Source of the DNA: Bryobacteraceae bacterium
GTDB taxonomy: Bacteria > Acidobacteriota > Terriglobia > Bryobacterales > Bryobacteraceae
Length of the DNA stretch: 64,000 nt
Direction: 5' to 3'
Assembly: GCA_041394945.1 (NCBI GenBank)
Contig: JAWKHH010000003.1
Coordinates: 1,503,132 to 1,567,131 of the forward strand
Shown: one piece after another, positions 18,141 to 27,253 of the stretch
How positions within the stretch are numbered: position 1 is the first letter of the stretch
Layout: every line of letters begins with the position of its first letter
The notes under the pieces: model-generated
Database searches by the model: none
The model's input: only the letters and a program-made list of their open reading frames with translations
Told to the model about the DNA's origin: nothing
Program-made: the position numbers and the translations under genes

Positions 18141-19424
18141 ATGAAACACGAAACCGCCTTTGAAATGGCCACGTCGAGCATCCGCTTCGGGGCCGGTGTC
18201 ACGCGCGAGGTCGGAATGGACTTGGCCGACCTCGGACTCGCCAGTACTCTCGTCGTCACCGACCCGTGGCTCGTCCGCATGGCCCCCGTCGCCACGGCGC
18301 TCGAATCGCTCGAAACGAACCGGATCGCCTTCACCCTCTACGATCGGGTTCGCGTCGAGCCCACCGACGTCTCCTTCCGCGACGCCATCGATTTCGCCCG
18401 CGGCGTCGAATTTGACGCGATCGTCGCCGTCGGCGGCGGCTCCGTGATCGACACGGCCAAGGCCGTCAACCTCTACACCTGCTACCCGCCAGAGGATTTC
18501 CTCGACTACGTCAACCCGCCCATCGGGAAGGGCAAGCCCGTGCCCGGCGCATTGAAGCCGCTGATCGCGATTCCCACCACGGCCGGCACCGGAAGCGAAA
18601 CCACCGGCGTCGCCATCTTCGATATGCTCGCGATGCACGCCAAAACCGGCATCGCGCACCGCCGCCTGAAGCCGGCCCTCGGCCTGCTCGATCCGGAAAA
18701 CACGAAGACTCTCCCGGCGCAAGTGGCGGCGTCAAGCGGGCTCGACGTGCTGTGCCACGCGATCGAATCCTACACCGCGATCCCGTTCGCCACCCGCCCG
18801 CTGCCGGAGCGGCCCCTCTTGCGGCCAGCCTACCAGGGGTCGAACCCCGTCAGCGACATCTGGTCGCTCGAAGCCCTGGCGATCACGGCGAAGTACCTGC
18901 CGCGCGTGTTCCGCGACCCTGGCGACGAGGAGGCGCGCGGCCGGATGCTGCTCGCCGCGTCGTACGCCGGCGTCGGATTCGGCAACGCGGGCGTGCACCT
19001 GCCGCATGGCATGTCGTATCCGGTCTCGGGAATGGTGAAGAAGTTCCACATGCCCGGATACCACCGCGAGCACCCCCTGGTTCCGCACGGCGTCTCGGTG
19101 ATACTGAACGCGCCGGCCGTGTTCCGCTTCACCGCCAGGGCGAATCCGGAACGTCACCTTCGCGCGGCCGAGGTGCTGGGCGCGGACGTGTCGCGCGCGC
19201 GGCCCGATACCGCTGGCGAAGTGCTCGCCGGCCGCATCGCGGAATTGATGGCGGAACTCGAAATCCCCGATGGTCTGCAGGCCCTCGGCTACCGGTCCGA
19301 ACACATCCCCGCGCTGGTTCAGGGGACACTGCCGCAGCACCGTGTCACCAAGCTTTCTCCGCGCCCGGCCGGCGAGGACGAACTCGCCCTGTTGTTCGAA
19401 GACGCGATGAAGGCGTACCGGTAG
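18141..19424 (+). CDS. Iron-dependent alcohol dehydrogenase, hydroxyacid-oxoacid transhydrogenase-like
   Basis: A 427-residue group III (iron-containing) alcohol dehydrogenase. NAD site AVGGGSVIDTAKA, substrate region IPTTAGTGSE, metal ligands in SGLDVLCHAIESY and the later His segments GVHLPHGMSYP and HPLVPHG. The length and the runs RVEPTD, FLDYVNPPIGKGKP, RPAYQGSNPVSDIWS and GTLPQHRVTKLSP match the ADHFE1-type hydroxyacid-oxoacid transhydrogenase better than short-chain alcohol enzymes. Known members oxidise 4-hydroxybutyrate to succinic semialdehyde while reducing 2-oxoglutarate. This would connect with the GABA-type aminotransferase at 9916-11295, but that gene is not adjacent. Confidence 0.88.
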   Translation: MKHETAFEMATSSIRFGAGVTREVGMDLADLGLASTLVVTDPWLVRMAPVATALESLETNRIAFTLYDRVRVEPTDVSFRDAIDFARGVEFDAIVAVGGGSVIDTAKAVNLYTCYPPEDFLDYVNPPIGKGKPVPGALKPLIAIPTTAGTGSETTGVAIFDMLAMHAKTGIAHRRLKPALGLLDPENTKTLPAQVAASSGLDVLCHAIESYTAIPFATRPLPERPLLRPAYQGSNPVSDIWSLEALAITAKYLPRVFRDPGDEEARGRMLLAASYAGVGFGNAGVHLPHGMSYPVSGMVKKFHMPGYHREHPLVPHGVSVILNAPAVFRFTARANPERHLRAAEVLGADVSRARPDTAGEVLAGRIAELMAELEIPDGLQALGYRSEHIPALVQGTLPQHRVTKLSPRPAGEDELALLFEDAMKAYR

Positions 19425-19541
19425 GCGGGGCGATGTTACACGGATGAGCCGCCGTTAACGTGAAGTCCGGTTTACCCATGGTAACGGGTCCTCCATGGAG
19501 TAACATCTCCTCATTTGGCCGTTCGACAGCGCGGCTGGGTG

Positions 19542-21206
19542 ATGAAGTACCTTTACCTTGTTTTCCTGGCCCCTCTGCAACTGGCCGCCGCCGGGCCAGC
19601 CGTGGACCTCGTCCAGGCTTCCCTCTCGGGTGACTTCCCCGAAGCCACCGCCAGGCGCGCCATCCGCTTCGCCTGCTCCTACCGGAAACAAGACTTGGCG
19701 CCGTTTTTCACCTCGCGCCAGATGCCTTTCGAAGAGCGTCTCGTCCGCGAACGCGACGGCCGCTGGTGTCATGTGTTCTTTGAACCGTCCATCCCCGGCT
19801 TTCGCGTCCACCCCGACAATCACCGGGTCACCGAACTGTTCATGGATATGGAGAAGTTTAGCTTCCTTGGGCTGCGGTCGGCCAAGGTGGGCGATTCGCT
19901 CGACATAGCCAAGCAGTTGCTCCCGCTGCTCCCGCGCCGCATGACGGTCCACTTCGGTCTCCCGTTCAAGGTCGAAGCGAAGTGGTTCGACGCGGCTCGC
20001 CAGTTCCATTTCCCCAAGGTCGATCACGACCTCCTCCTCCGCGATAACCAGTCCGACGAAACCAACCCCTGGGTACAGGACTACATGAAATCCGGTTCCG
20101 CCAACGGCGTGGAGCGCATCCTGGTGACGCGCACGGCGTACGAGGGCCGCGAGGCCAACGGCGATCTCTACCGGCCGCTGCTCGATTCGCTGAGCGAAGA
20201 GCGGTTCCGCCGGTCCCAGTTGTCCTGGGAGGGCGGCGACATCCAATTTGTAGCGCATCCGAAGAACCCGCAGCGCACGGTGATGCTTTACGGCGATTCG
20301 GCCGCCACCTATTGGGGCTACGACATCACACCCGCCGAGTATCAGTACATCCTGAAACGGGAGTTCGGCGCCGACGACGCGGTGGATCTGAGCGCGCTCG
20401 TGCCGCACGTCGACTACCTCGTCTGCGCGCTGCCGGAAGACAACATCATCCTGCTCGCCGAGCCGATGCGGGAAAACTTCGAGATCGCCCGCGCCGCCCT
20501 CGACGTCCTGATGCAGCACTTCGACGTCAAGCAGCCGGATGAGCTGAAGGATCTCAATCGCCTGATGTCGTCGAGGGAAGAGGCATTCGGCCCCAACCGC
20601 AAGGAAATCCGGAAGGCGATCGAACGCGCGCGGAAGACCGAGGAGAACTGGCCGATCCAGATCGACGGAGCATTCGCCCGCCGGCTGGAGAAGTACGTTT
20701 CCGAGAATTGCGGCAGGGACCCCACCGATTGCGTCAAACCCGCCGGATTCAACCGCCTCCTGGGTGAGAACCGGCAGATGCTCGAGGACTGGTTGATGGC
20801 CGGTACGCGGCTCCGCGAAAAGGAAGGGTTGGCCCGGGCCGTGCTCTCCGTCATCGAGAGCAACTTGCCCGGCTACCCTGTGCCGACGCAGCCCGTGATC
20901 GACGCGCGCGCGGCCGAACTGCAAGCCCTCGGCTACCGGGTCATACGGATTCCCCGTATCGGCGGCCGCGGCGGCAAGGGCGGCTGGCCGGGCATCAGCT
21001 ACGCGAACTCCGCCGTCATCGGGAATGTCCTCTTCCTGCCCCAGTTCGGGTTCGGAGCCCCGGAGATCGCCATTTACGAAAAGCTCCGCCAGCAGCTCCC
21101 GCCGAAGTACAAAGTGGCGGCCGTCTTTGCCCGGCATATGCTCGTTCGCAACGGCGGAGTGCACTGCGTGCTCGCGTTCGTCCGGTCCGGCGAGTCCGGG
21201 CCGTGA
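19542..21206 (+). CDS. Secreted protein-arginine deiminase (PAD)-like protein
   Basis: A 554-residue protein with a signal peptide (MKYLYLVFLAPLQLAAAG; start at the ATG 19542, because upstream in-frame residues are not hydrophobic). In order it shows motifs like those of the C-terminal catalytic domain of protein-arginine deiminases: WVQD (Asp180; compare WIQD in PADs), SWEGGD (228-233), HVD (His289, Asp291) and GGVHC (Cys542, nucleophile position). This matches the Asp/His/Asp/Cys set of the guanidino-modifying superfamily. If active it would convert arginine side chains to citrulline outside the cytoplasm. The gene stands alone between the dehydrogenase and tatA. The spacing between His and Cys (about 250 residues) is longer than in animal PADs, with a helical insertion around 330-440. 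Function is inferred from motifs only. Confidence 0.75.
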   Translation: MKYLYLVFLAPLQLAAAGPAVDLVQASLSGDFPEATARRAIRFACSYRKQDLAPFFTSRQMPFEERLVRERDGRWCHVFFEPSIPGFRVHPDNHRVTELFMDMEKFSFLGLRSAKVGDSLDIAKQLLPLLPRRMTVHFGLPFKVEAKWFDAARQFHFPKVDHDLLLRDNQSDETNPWVQDYMKSGSANGVERILVTRTAYEGREANGDLYRPLLDSLSEERFRRSQLSWEGGDIQFVAHPKNPQRTVMLYGDSAATYWGYDITPAEYQYILKREFGADDAVDLSALVPHVDYLVCALPEDNIILLAEPMRENFEIARAALDVLMQHFDVKQPDELKDLNRLMSSREEAFGPNRKEIRKAIERARKTEENWPIQIDGAFARRLEKYVSENCGRDPTDCVKPAGFNRLLGENRQMLEDWLMAGTRLREKEGLARAVLSVIESNLPGYPVPTQPVIDARAAELQALGYRVIRIPRIGGRGGKGGWPGISYANSAVIGNVLFLPQFGFGAPEIAIYEKLRQQLPPKYKVAAVFARHMLVRNGGVHCVLAFVRSGESGP

Positions 21207-21251
21207 GGGAGCCACCCATTGTGGCGTGGTGGTAGCCCTTTGGTACCGGGC

Positions 21252-21281
21252 TTGACGATATCGGAACCGCGTCCCTACAAT
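21252..21281 (+). promoter_or_regulatory. Sigma-70-type promoter of tatA
   Basis: TTGACG at 21252-21257, an 18-base spacer and TACAAT at 21276-21281 form a good housekeeping promoter. The expected start of transcription near 21288 leaves a leader of about 20 bases containing AAGGAGG just before the tatA ATG. Confidence 0.65.
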
Positions 21282-21308
21282 AAGGGTGACAGTCATGAAG
21301 GAGGCCGC

Positions 21309-21479
21309 ATGAGAAGTCTTGGCGTTCCCGAGCTCGTAATCATCCTCGCAGTCGCCGTACTGTTGTTCGGCGGAAAGAAAATTCCCGAGGTTGCCAAAGG
21401 CTTGGGCGAAGGCATCAAAAACTTCAAGAACGCCCTCAAGGGCGATGAAGTGAAGGCGGAAGAAAAGAAGCAGGCGTAG
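21309..21479 (+). CDS. tatA: Twin-arginine translocase subunit TatA/TatE
   Basis: A 56-residue protein with the TatA layout: a short N-terminus, one hydrophobic helix (LVIILAVAVLLFGG), the hinge GGKKIPEVAKGLGEG, an amphipathic helix (IKNFKNALKG) and a charged tail. TatA multimers form the pore that moves folded proteins over the inner membrane. AAGGAGG lies about four bases before the ATG at 21309. Likely clients in this window are the two DUF1501 proteins. The gene is monocistronic, bounded by a promoter at 21252 and a terminator at 21541; tatC is not in the window. Confidence 0.93.
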   Translation: MRSLGVPELVIILAVAVLLFGGKKIPEVAKGLGEGIKNFKNALKGDEVKAEEKKQA

Positions 21480-21540
21480 GCGGCCTGGCGTAGCCCGGCG
21501 ACAGCAAGATCGAGCGCCGGCCGGAATTCTTGAAACCAAA

Positions 21541-21569
21541 ACCCCCGCGAGCCATTGACTCACGGGGGT
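21541..21569. terminator. Bidirectional terminator between tatA and the HU gene
   Basis: ACCCCCGCGAG pairs with CTCACGGGGGT (one C-A mismatch) around a seven-base loop. An A tract precedes it and TTCGGTTTT follows, so it can end transcription of tatA on the plus strand and of the HU gene on the minus strand. Confidence 0.8.
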
Positions 21570-21600
21570 TTCGGTTTTCATGCGGCTTGGGCCGCGGAAG

Positions 21601-21906
21601 CTATTTCTTCTTCGGCGGAACGATCGCGTCCTTCACCGACTTGGCCACGCGGAACTTCACCACCTTCTTGGCCGGGATCTTGATCGCCGCGCCCGTCGCC
21701 GGGTTCCGGCCCATACGCGCCTTCCGCTCCACCTTCACCAGCCGGCCGATACCGGGAAGCACGGCCACGCCGTTCTTCTTCGTCTCGCTGACGATCGTCG
21801 CCGTGTAGGCCTCGAGCAAACCTTTCACCTGCTTGCTCGAAAGCCCGCTGCCTTCGGCCAGCTTCTTGATCAACTGCGATTGCGTCATCTTCTTGGCTTC
21901 AGCCAT
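21601..21906 (-). CDS. HU-family DNA-binding protein
   Basis: A 101-residue nucleoid protein that bends and compacts DNA as a dimer. Signature segments are MTQSQLIKKLAEGSGLSSKQV, the helix LLEAYTATIVSETKKNG, the turn VLPGIGRL and the arm tip RNPATGAAIKIPAKKVVKFR. The lysine-rich C-terminal end KDAIVPPKKK is slightly longer than in E. coli HU. It lies 260 bases downstream of recA on the same strand, followed by the terminator at 21541-21569. Confidence 0.95.
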   Translation of the reverse strand: MAEAKKMTQSQLIKKLAEGSGLSSKQVKGLLEAYTATIVSETKKNGVAVLPGIGRLVKVERKARMGRNPATGAAIKIPAKKVVKFRVAKSVKDAIVPPKKK

Positions 21907-22166
21907 GTCCGTTCGTGCTCCTTCTTCTTACCCAATGACATCAACGCTCTGCGCTTGCACCCCCGCCGTGACGCCGGCCTTCCGGGCCGCGCCGACACGC
22001 GCGAAACAGAATCAAGCAAGAATGTTTTTGCTGTCCCATCTTCGCCAATGCCTGGATGAACTGTCAAGTGGAATCTGCGCGAAACACCTGTTTTTCGGGG
22101 GTTCGGAGCACTTTCCGCGCTGGAAACCCCCAAAAAACCGGCTTTCCGGGTGGGAAGGAGGCCGTT

Positions 22167-23234
22167 TTAGGCCGTTTGCGCCCGTCTGGAGGGCCTTTCG
22201 AGACCGGCCAGCGGCGGCCGCGCATCCTCGCGCGCTTCTCCGCCCGCCAGTCCGAACGCCGTCCGCAGCTCCCCTTCGAGCCGCGCCGCCACGTCCCCAT
22301 GCTCCCGCAGAAACTGTCGCGCCGCCTCGCGCCCCTGCCCCATCCGCTCCCCGCCCCGGCTGTACCAGGAGCCGCTCTTTTCCACCAACCCCTTCTGCGC
22401 GCCCAGCTCGAGCAATTCGTTCTCCAGGCTGATCCCCTCGCCGTGGATCAGCTCCACCTCCACCTCCCGGAACGGCGGCGCGACTTTGTTCTTCACCACC
22501 TTCACCTTGGTCCGGCTCCCGACGACAGTTTCGCCGTCCTTCACGGCGCCGATCCGCCGCACGTCGAGCCGCATCGTCGAGTAGAACTTGAGTGCGCGCC
22601 CCCCGGTGGTGGTTTCCGGGTTCCCGAAGACCACGCCGATCTTTTCGCGCACCTGGTTGATGAAGATAAGGCACGTACCCGTCCGCGAGACCGCTCCGGT
22701 GAGCTTCCGAAGCGCCTGCGACATCAGACGCGCGTGCAGACCCATGAAACTGTCGCCCATCTCACCCTCCAGTTCGGCCTTCGGCACGAGCGCGGCCACC
22801 GAATCGACGACGATGATCTCCACGGCGTTCGACGCCGTCAGGGCGGCCGTGATTTCGAGCGCCTGTTCTCCGTGGTCCGGCTGCGAAACCAGAAGATTGT
22901 CCACGTCCACGCCGAGCCGGACCGCGTAAGTCGGGTCGAGCGCGTGCTCGGCGTCGATGAAGGCTGCCGTTCCGCCTGCCTTCTGGCACTGCGCAACTGC
23001 CTGCAGCGCGAGTGTGGTTTTGCCGGACGACTCCGGTCCGTAGATCTCAATGACGCGGCCGCGCGGCAGCCCGCCCACGCCGAGAGCCGCGTCAAGGGCG
23101 ATCGAGCCGGTCGGGATCACCGATACCGTTTGCACCTGCGACGAGCCGAGCCGCAGGATCGCGCCTTTGCCGAATTGTTTGTCGATGGATGAAATAGCCG
23201 TGTTCAGGGCCTGTTCTCGCTGGGTGAGTGCCAA
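22167..23234 (-). CDS. recA: Recombinase RecA
   Basis: A 355-residue strand-exchange ATPase. Walker A is GPESSGKTT from residue 66 with Lys72; Walker B lies in IIVVDSVAALV (140-150); the L1 and L2 DNA-binding loops are at about 156-166 and 203-217. The start is TTG at 23234, with AAAGGAA upstream. Three positions differ from the usual RecA: QPDHGEQ (His121 for Thr), GDSFMGLHAR (Phe163 for His and His166 for the small residue). The tail (residues 330-355) is basic/neutral, unlike the acidic tail of E. coli RecA. The gene starts 72 bases after the stop of the HD-GYP/GGDEF gene on the same strand and may be co-transcribed; no LexA-type box was seen in that gap. Confidence 0.95.
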   Translation of the reverse strand: MALTQREQALNTAISSIDKQFGKGAILRLGSSQVQTVSVIPTGSIALDAALGVGGLPRGRVIEIYGPESSGKTTLALQAVAQCQKAGGTAAFIDAEHALDPTYAVRLGVDVDNLLVSQPDHGEQALEITAALTASNAVEIIVVDSVAALVPKAELEGEMGDSFMGLHARLMSQALRKLTGAVSRTGTCLIFINQVREKIGVVFGNPETTTGGRALKFYSTMRLDVRRIGAVKDGETVVGSRTKVKVVKNKVAPPFREVEVELIHGEGISLENELLELGAQKGLVEKSGSWYSRGGERMGQGREAARQFLREHGDVAARLEGELRTAFGLAGGEAREDARPPLAGLERPSRRAQTA

Positions 23235-23306
23235 GTTGGATTCCTTTCGTCGAGAGCCGCTACCGGTAAGGTGCGGGCGTGGGAAAGGAAATCTCAGTCC
23301 CGTTTG

Positions 23307-25703
23307 CTATTCGTATCGGGACGGAGTCCGCTCGCGCTGGGTCTTGGCTTCATACATCCGCCGGTCCGCCGCCGCCAGCAGGGACACGGCATCGGCGCCG
23401 TCCTCGGGAAACACCGCCAGTCCCGTGCTCATCGACAAGGCCAGTCCTTCGGTCTCCTCTACGCCGGCCGACCGTACCGCCTCGAGCAACCGCATCAGTT
23501 GCGTCGCCGCCGCTGATCCGTCCATGTCCGGCATCACCACCACGAACTCGTCGCCGCCCATCCGGGCGACACAGTCGGAGTCCCGCGAAACCGCTTTCAT
23601 TCGCTGGGCAACGTGGCGCAGAACGGCGTCGCCGGCCAGATGACCGCGCGTATCGTTCACCTGCTTGAAGTGATCGAGGTCGCAAACGACAACGCCGAAC
23701 CGCCCCGCCAACTCCCGGCTGCGGGCGATCTCCCGGTCCAGGGCCTCGAACAGCGCGCGCGAATTGGCCAGTTCGGTCAGATGGTCGGTCTTGGCCAGTT
23801 GGGCCGCGGTTTGAAACCGCCGCGCGTTCTCGAGCGCCAGTTCAGCCACCGAAGCCACCCGCCGTAGAACGCGCAGGTCGTCCACCGTGAACCCGTCGAC
23901 GCGCTTCCGGTACACCGCCAGCACCCCCGCGGCGTACTCCTGCGCCTCAAGCGGAGAGGCAATCACGCTCCACCCGGCCAGTTCCGCCTGCGCTTCGGCG
24001 GAAAGCTGCGGCTCCACCGACGGATTCCCGTTCAGGATCGCCTTCCGCTCCTGGGCCACCCACCCCGTGAGCCCGTCGCCGCAGGCCGATCGCAGCGACC
24101 AGAGATAGACGGCCCCATCACCCTCGGCGTACGCTGCTTCCAGGGTGTCTCCCGACGGCAGAAATACCGCCACGCAGTCGAATTGCACCAGATTGGCCAG
24201 ACAGGCCGCTACACGCGGATACACCTCCCCGGCGTCCGTGGCGCCCACCAACCCCTGCGACAGTTCGAGCAACAGGCGGCCCTCGCGCCTGGCCGCCGCC
24301 ACCGATGCCAGCGAATCCTCGAGCGTTTCGGCCACGCGCACTCCACCGGCCTCGAAGCCCGCACCCGGCTGCGCCGTGCTGTCGCCGGCGTCAAGAGCGC
24401 GGGTCATTGCACCCACTCCCTTCGCCTGCCGCGCCTGCTCGGCCGCCTCCCGGTAGCACGATTGCAGCACGCGCACCACTTGCGGATCGTAGCTTCGTCC
24501 GGCCTCGGCTTCGAGCATCGCCATCGCCCGGTCAAGGGGGTAGGCGCGCCGGTAGTCGCGGTCGGAGCTCAGCGCGTCCAACGAATCGGTGGCGGCGAGG
24601 ATGCGCGCCCCGACCGGGATCGCGTCGCCCGCCAGACCCATCGGGTAGCCGCTGCCGTCCCAGCGCTCATGATGATGCCGCACGATGTCCACAACGGCTT
24701 CCGGAAAACCCATCTCCGTGAGGATCTCGGCCCCGATCACGGCGTGCGTTTTCACTTTGTTGAACTCTTCGGGAGTCAGCCTTCCGGGCTTGGAGAGGAT
24801 GTACTCGGGCACGGCCATCTTCCCGACGTCGTGCAGGATCGAACCGACCCGCAAGGCTTCGATCTGCTGCCGATCCAGTCCCATCCGCTCGGCCACCGCC
24901 ACCGAGTAGCTCTGCACTCGCACCAGGTGCGCCCGCGTGTCGGAATCGCGTGCCTCCACCGCCAGCGCCAACCCCTCGATGCTCCGGTGATACAACTGCG
25001 TCACCATTTCGCCGTGGCGCCGTTGTTGCTCCGCCGCGGTCGCCTGCAGATGGTACGAACGGTAGATCAGGTAGACCACGGGGATGACGAGCAGCGTAAT
25101 CGTTCCGCTGAGCTCACTTCCCGCCGTCAGGTGGACGATGCCGGACATCGCCGCCCCGACCACGTAGTACGGGAACGTCCACTGGTAGTTCTCGCGCCAC
25201 ACCGTCGAAAACCGCCGCCCCTCCGCTAGGCCTGTCGCCGCGGCCGAAGGGAACGTATTCATTACGAAGAACGTCACCGTCGCCAACGCCAGCCGCAAGT
25301 GGATGTTTCCGGTCGACGCCGGCAACAGGGACCGGTAGGCGAATCCCGAGCTCGCGATCGCCGCCGCCAGCGAACCCAGCGTTACCGCCACCTGCTTCCA
25401 CGACGTGTTCTCGCGCCGGACCAACAGCAACTGCAGCAGGGCTGGGGTGCATCCGAGCGTGATCGTTTCCACCGCGCTCAACTCCACCAGGCCCAGCACG
25501 ATAAAGATCACGTTCAGCGTGACCGGACCCTGGAGCGAAGCGTTCTTCACGCTCAGCGCGGAACACACCACGGCCGCCGACAGATAGGTCAGGAAGCGGG
25601 GCGACCCGAACCCGTCCGTCCAGCCAAGGTTCAAGATCAACCCGAGCAGTCCGAGACCGACCAGCGTCCCAGCAAACGCGTTCGATTTGGCGGCCGAAAG
25701 CAT
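23307..25703 (-). CDS. Membrane HD-GYP / GAF / GGDEF cyclic-di-GMP signalling protein
   Basis: A 798-residue protein combining both directions of c-di-GMP turnover. Residues 1-218 hold about eight hydrophobic helices (sensor). HD-GYP domain at about 232-425 with HDVGK (291-295) and HHERWDGSGYP (344-354), both complete, so phosphodiesterase activity is expected. GAF domain at about 475-630. GGDEF domain at about 635-798 with GGDEF at 716-720 and an RxxD inhibition site (RDSD, 707-710) five residues before it, so cyclase activity under product inhibition is also expected. Divergent from the DUF1501 gene at 25805, with about 100 bases between, and upstream of recA on the same strand. The signals on the sensor and GAF domains are unknown. 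Confidence 0.95.
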   Translation of the reverse strand: MLSAAKSNAFAGTLVGLGLLGLILNLGWTDGFGSPRFLTYLSAAVVCSALSVKNASLQGPVTLNVIFIVLGLVELSAVETITLGCTPALLQLLLVRRENTSWKQVAVTLGSLAAAIASSGFAYRSLLPASTGNIHLRLALATVTFFVMNTFPSAAATGLAEGRRFSTVWRENYQWTFPYYVVGAAMSGIVHLTAGSELSGTITLLVIPVVYLIYRSYHLQATAAEQQRRHGEMVTQLYHRSIEGLALAVEARDSDTRAHLVRVQSYSVAVAERMGLDRQQIEALRVGSILHDVGKMAVPEYILSKPGRLTPEEFNKVKTHAVIGAEILTEMGFPEAVVDIVRHHHERWDGSGYPMGLAGDAIPVGARILAATDSLDALSSDRDYRRAYPLDRAMAMLEAEAGRSYDPQVVRVLQSCYREAAEQARQAKGVGAMTRALDAGDSTAQPGAGFEAGGVRVAETLEDSLASVAAARREGRLLLELSQGLVGATDAGEVYPRVAACLANLVQFDCVAVFLPSGDTLEAAYAEGDGAVYLWSLRSACGDGLTGWVAQERKAILNGNPSVEPQLSAEAQAELAGWSVIASPLEAQEYAAGVLAVYRKRVDGFTVDDLRVLRRVASVAELALENARRFQTAAQLAKTDHLTELANSRALFEALDREIARSRELAGRFGVVVCDLDHFKQVNDTRGHLAGDAVLRHVAQRMKAVSRDSDCVARMGGDEFVVVMPDMDGSAAATQLMRLLEAVRSAGVEETEGLALSMSTGLAVFPEDGADAVSLLAAADRRMYEAKTQRERTPSRYE

Positions 25704-25804
25704 GCCGTATAGTTTGGATCGGCCGTCGTCGGGCGCCGCTTGAGGGTGGAGCGGGTTTTCCCGTCAGAAACTCGAGAGCGGAAATCTCCCCGTTCGGCTG
25801 TATA

Positions 25805-27253
25805 ATGGGCGCAACCATGCTGTCGATACCAGGAAAACCAGGGCGCAACTGCGACGGTTGGTCGCGGCGCGAACTCGTCCGCGCCGGAGGCCTGAGCCTC
25901 CTCGGATTGAGTCTGCCCGACTTCCTCCGCACGGAAGCCGCCGCAGCCGCCCGTACGGACTCCAAGATCCAGGCCCGCGCCAAGCAGGTGGTCATGATCT
26001 TCCTCCAGGGCGGACCCAGCCACATCGACATCTGGGACCCCAAGCCCGAAGCCCCGGCCAATATCCGCGGTGAATTCAAGGCCATCAAGACCAAGGTCGA
26101 CGGCATTCAAGTATCGGAAACCATGCCCATGCTCGCCGAGGCGATGGACAAGGTAACCCTCATCCGGTCGATGTCGTACACCCCGGTCGGCCTGTTCAAC
26201 CACACCGCCGCGATGTACCAGATGATGACTGGCTGGGCGCCGGACAAAGTATCCCCCTCCGGCCAGCTTGAGCCTCCGTCTCCCCGCGATTTCCCGCATA
26301 TGGGCTGCCACATCGGCCACATGCTGCCGCCCGAAGGCCCAATGCTCCCCTTCGTCGAAATGCCGCGGCCGCTCCAGGAATCCAGCGTCATCGGCAAGGG
26401 CGGCGCGGCCGGCTTCCTCGGCAAGGCGCATGACCCCTACCGGCTCTATCAGGACCCCAACAAGCCCATCCGCCTCGACGACCTCTCTCTCCGCAAGGAA
26501 GTCTCCCCGGATCGGCTAAAGGATCGCTTCGATCTGCTCAAGGGCATCAACGGCTCCATGAAGGATCTCGAAAAGGCCGTCGATTCCTACGCCCTCGACG
26601 ACTACTACGCCAAGGCCTTCGATCTCGTGCTCTCCGGAAAGGCGCGCGACGCTTTCGACCTCAACAAGGAGTCCACTGCCGCCCGTGAACGTTACGGCCG
26701 TCACACCTTCGGACAAAGCCTGCTGATGGCGCGCCGCCTCATTGAGGCCGGGACGCGTTTCGTCCAGGTCAACTGGCCCTCGGTGGCCAACGGCAATCCG
26801 GAAACCGACGCCTGGGATACCCACGCCGCCAATTTCGGACCCTTGAAGAACCTCCACTGCCCCAAGCTCGATCGCGCGCTTTCCGGCTTCCTCGAGGACA
26901 TGGATCAGCGCGGGCTGCTCAAGGAAACACTCGTGATCTGCACCGGTGAGTTCGGGCGCAGTCCGAAGCTCGGCGTCAGCACCTCGGGCAACGTGAATTC
27001 GCCCGATGGCCGCGACCACTGGCCGTACTGCTATACCGCCGTCGTAGCCGGCGCGGGCGTCCGCCGCGGATATCAATACGGGGCCAGCGACGCCACTGCG
27101 TCGGCGCCCAGCGAAAAGGCCGTCCACCCGATGGATCTCGTGGCGACCATCTACTATTCGCTCGGCATCGACCCGCATATGGAAGTCCTCAACGACCTCA
27201 AACAGCCCCGCGCGCTCGTCGAGGGCACGCCCGTCACCGGCCTGTTCGCCTGA
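25805..27253 (+). CDS. DUF1501 protein with Tat signal
   Basis: A 482-residue exported protein of the DUF1501 family (alkaline-phosphatase-like fold), common in Planctomycetes and Acidobacteria. A twin-arginine signal (SRRELVRAGGLSLLGLSL) is at about 20-38. Family motifs are MIFLQGGPSHIDIWDPKPE, LIRSMSY, CTGEFGRSPK and GRDHWP. A second ATG four codons in is equally possible as start. The stop is one base from the end of the SDR gene on the opposite strand. The protein needs TatA/TatC for export. Its biochemical role is undefined. Confidence 0.9.
   Translation: MGATMLSIPGKPGRNCDGWSRRELVRAGGLSLLGLSLPDFLRTEAAAAARTDSKIQARAKQVVMIFLQGGPSHIDIWDPKPEAPANIRGEFKAIKTKVDGIQVSETMPMLAEAMDKVTLIRSMSYTPVGLFNHTAAMYQMMTGWAPDKVSPSGQLEPPSPRDFPHMGCHIGHMLPPEGPMLPFVEMPRPLQESSVIGKGGAAGFLGKAHDPYRLYQDPNKPIRLDDLSLRKEVSPDRLKDRFDLLKGINGSMKDLEKAVDSYALDDYYAKAFDLVLSGKARDAFDLNKESTAARERYGRHTFGQSLLMARRLIEAGTRFVQVNWPSVANGNPETDAWDTHAANFGPLKNLHCPKLDRALSGFLEDMDQRGLLKETLVICTGEFGRSPKLGVSTSGNVNSPDGRDHWPYCYTAVVAGAGVRRGYQYGASDATASAPSEKAVHPMDLVATIYYSLGIDPHMEVLNDLKQPRALVEGTPVTGLFA

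Noticed and set aside
22096..22130. Stem-loop between recA and the HU gene (GGGGGTT ... AACCCCC)
   Set aside because: On the minus strand, where both genes run, it is preceded and not followed by a T run, so it is not a proper terminator for recA.
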